Positions 63,231 through 64,000 of a stretch of 64,000 nt of DNA are shown one piece after another (position 1 is the stretch's first letter; the number at the start of each line of letters is the position of its first letter). The notes under the pieces were generated by a model. That model was not told where the DNA came from, made no database searches, and saw nothing but the letters and a program-made list of their open reading frames with translations. This DNA comes from Halomonas sp. LBP4 (lineage in GTDB: Bacteria > Pseudomonadota > Gammaproteobacteria > Pseudomonadales > Halomonadaceae): positions 447,403 to 511,402 of the forward strand of contig NZ_PDOG01000003.1 of the NCBI RefSeq assembly GCF_003202205.1. The letters run 5' to 3'. The position numbers and the translations under genes were made by a program.

Positions 63231-64000
63231 ATGAACGCACCCGCCCAGACCCGGAGCACCATCAGCAAGACGAACCCCATCGGCACCAACGGCTTCGAGT
63301 TCGTCGAGTACACCGCGCCGACCGCCGAGGGCATCGAGGCGCTGCGCGCGCTGTTCACTCGGATGGGCTTCACCGAGACTCGCAAGCATCGTTCCAAGCA
63401 GGTCACGCTATTCCAGCAGGAAGGCGTCAACTTCGTGCTCAACGCCGAGCCGGGCAGCCACGCCGCCGAGTTCGGTCGCGTGCACGGTCCGAGTGCCTGT
63501 GCCATGGCCTGGAAGGTGGCCGATGCCCGTCAGGCCTTCGACTACGCCGTGGCACACGGCGCCGAGCCGGTGGAGAACCCGGTGGGCCCCGGCGAGGTGG
63601 GCATCCCCGCCGTGAAGGGTATCGGCGGCTCGCTGCTCTACTTCGTCGATCCCAAGGTCGACGACGAGGGGCGCACCATCTACGACATCGACTTCGAGCC
63701 GATTCCCGGCCGCGGTGCCAACGACCACAGCGTGGGCCTCAAGGTGCTCGATCACCTGACCCACAACGTCGACCGTGGCCAGATGGACGCCTGGGCCGAC
63801 TTCTACACCCGGATCGCCAACTTCCGCGAGATTCGCTACTTCGACATCAAGGGCAAGAAGACCGGGCTGCACTCCCGGGCCATGACCGCGCCCTGCGGCA
63901 AGATGCACATCCCGATCAACGAGTCCGCCGACGACAACTCCCAGATCGCCGAATTCCTGCGCCAGTACAACGGCGAGGGGATCCAGCACCTGGCCATGGC
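63231..64000 (+). CDS. hpd: 4-Hydroxyphenylpyruvate dioxygenase (partial, runs off window)
   Basis: Hpd converts 4-hydroxyphenylpyruvate, the transamination product of tyrosine, to homogentisate. The first 256 codons are present. They show the N-terminal domain (GFEFVEYTAPTAEGIEALRALFTRMGF) and the start of the catalytic domain with the first iron-ligand His in KVLDHLTHNV (about residue 172) and the second in GEGIQHLAMA at the window edge. The third ligand, a Glu, would lie beyond it. A GGAGGA site precedes ATG 63231. It completes the phenylalanine-to-homogentisate route begun by phhABC at 38-40 kb. Confidence 0.95.
   Translation, partial: MNAPAQTRSTISKTNPIGTNGFEFVEYTAPTAEGIEALRALFTRMGFTETRKHRSKQVTLFQQEGVNFVLNAEPGSHAAEFGRVHGPSACAMAWKVADARQAFDYAVAHGAEPVENPVGPGEVGIPAVKGIGGSLLYFVDPKVDDEGRTIYDIDFEPIPGRGANDHSVGLKVLDHLTHNVDRGQMDAWADFYTRIANFREIRYFDIKGKKTGLHSRAMTAPCGKMHIPINESADDNSQIAEFLRQYNGEGIQHLAM

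Overview
The window is a GC-rich (visually about two-thirds G+C), densely coding chromosomal segment of a gammaproteobacterium. The gene order resembles the Halomonadaceae (Halomonas and relatives) with strong Pseudomonas-like synteny. Indicators are the block leuC-leuD-leuB / asd-fimV-truA-trpF-trpB-trpA-accD-folC-dedD-cvpA-purF-metZ, the leuS-lptE-holA operon with the zinc-ribbon gene on its other side, a PA2778/PA2779-like pair, and phenylalanine hydroxylase genes beside a TyrR/PhhR-type regulator. This assignment is inference from synteny and composition; no 16S gene is present. I saw no rRNA, tRNA or CRISPR array.

Layout. 0-7.4 kb: a small zinc-ribbon ORF, a DUF488 / C39-peptidase lipoprotein / PA2779-like group, then holA-lptE-leuS on the minus strand and a divergent YbeL-like gene. 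7.5-9.1 kb: a lower-GC pair (PglC-like sugar transferase plus GNAT/FemAB-like protein) that looks imported. 9.1-11.4 kb: a LysR regulator and a multi-pass permease-like protein. 11.4-15.2 kb: leuCDB, decorated with two kinds of palindromic repeats, one of them a structured element present as two inverted copies with compensating stem changes. 15.2-16.3 kb: an orphan HprK-like kinase with a perfect consensus sigma70 promoter, inserted between leuB and asd. 16.4-30.8 kb: the conserved asd-to-metZ housekeeping block (lysine/threonine/methionine, tryptophan, fatty acid, folate and purine synthesis). 31-32.3 kb: cytochrome b561 and YceI. 32.3-35.3 kb: a 2-oxoglutarate/Fe(II) dioxygenase and a PAS-GGDEF-EAL protein in AT-rich surroundings. 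35.5-37.7 kb: dadA and a secreted acidic protein with EAEAGYD tandem repeats. 37.9-42.1 kb: phenylalanine/tyrosine catabolism (phhA-phhB-aminotransferase) with its TyrR-like regulator. 42.2-49 kb: an unknown membrane protein and gltBD.

49-57.5 kb is the most interesting region: a RecQ-family helicase of unusual domain order, divergent from a four-gene operon in which every junction overlaps by 4 nt. The operon encodes an SMC-like ATPase, a KITE-like subunit, a kleisin-like subunit and a TOPRIM nuclease. This is a Wadjet/MksBEFG-type condensin system (anti-plasmid/anti-phage), but with the SMC gene first (C-B-A-D) instead of the usual kleisin-KITE-SMC-TOPRIM order, and with subunits that I cannot place confidently in a described subtype.

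57.6-64 kb: an alpha/beta hydrolase, a PAS-GGDEF diguanylate cyclase, cfa with a degenerate tail of a second cfa copy just downstream, a thiamine-binding-type protein, an ArgP-like regulator divergent from a LysE/ArgO exporter, and the 5' two-thirds of hpd. TyrR-box-like sequences upstream of tyrR/phhA and of hpd suggest one aromatic-amino-acid regulon spread across the window.
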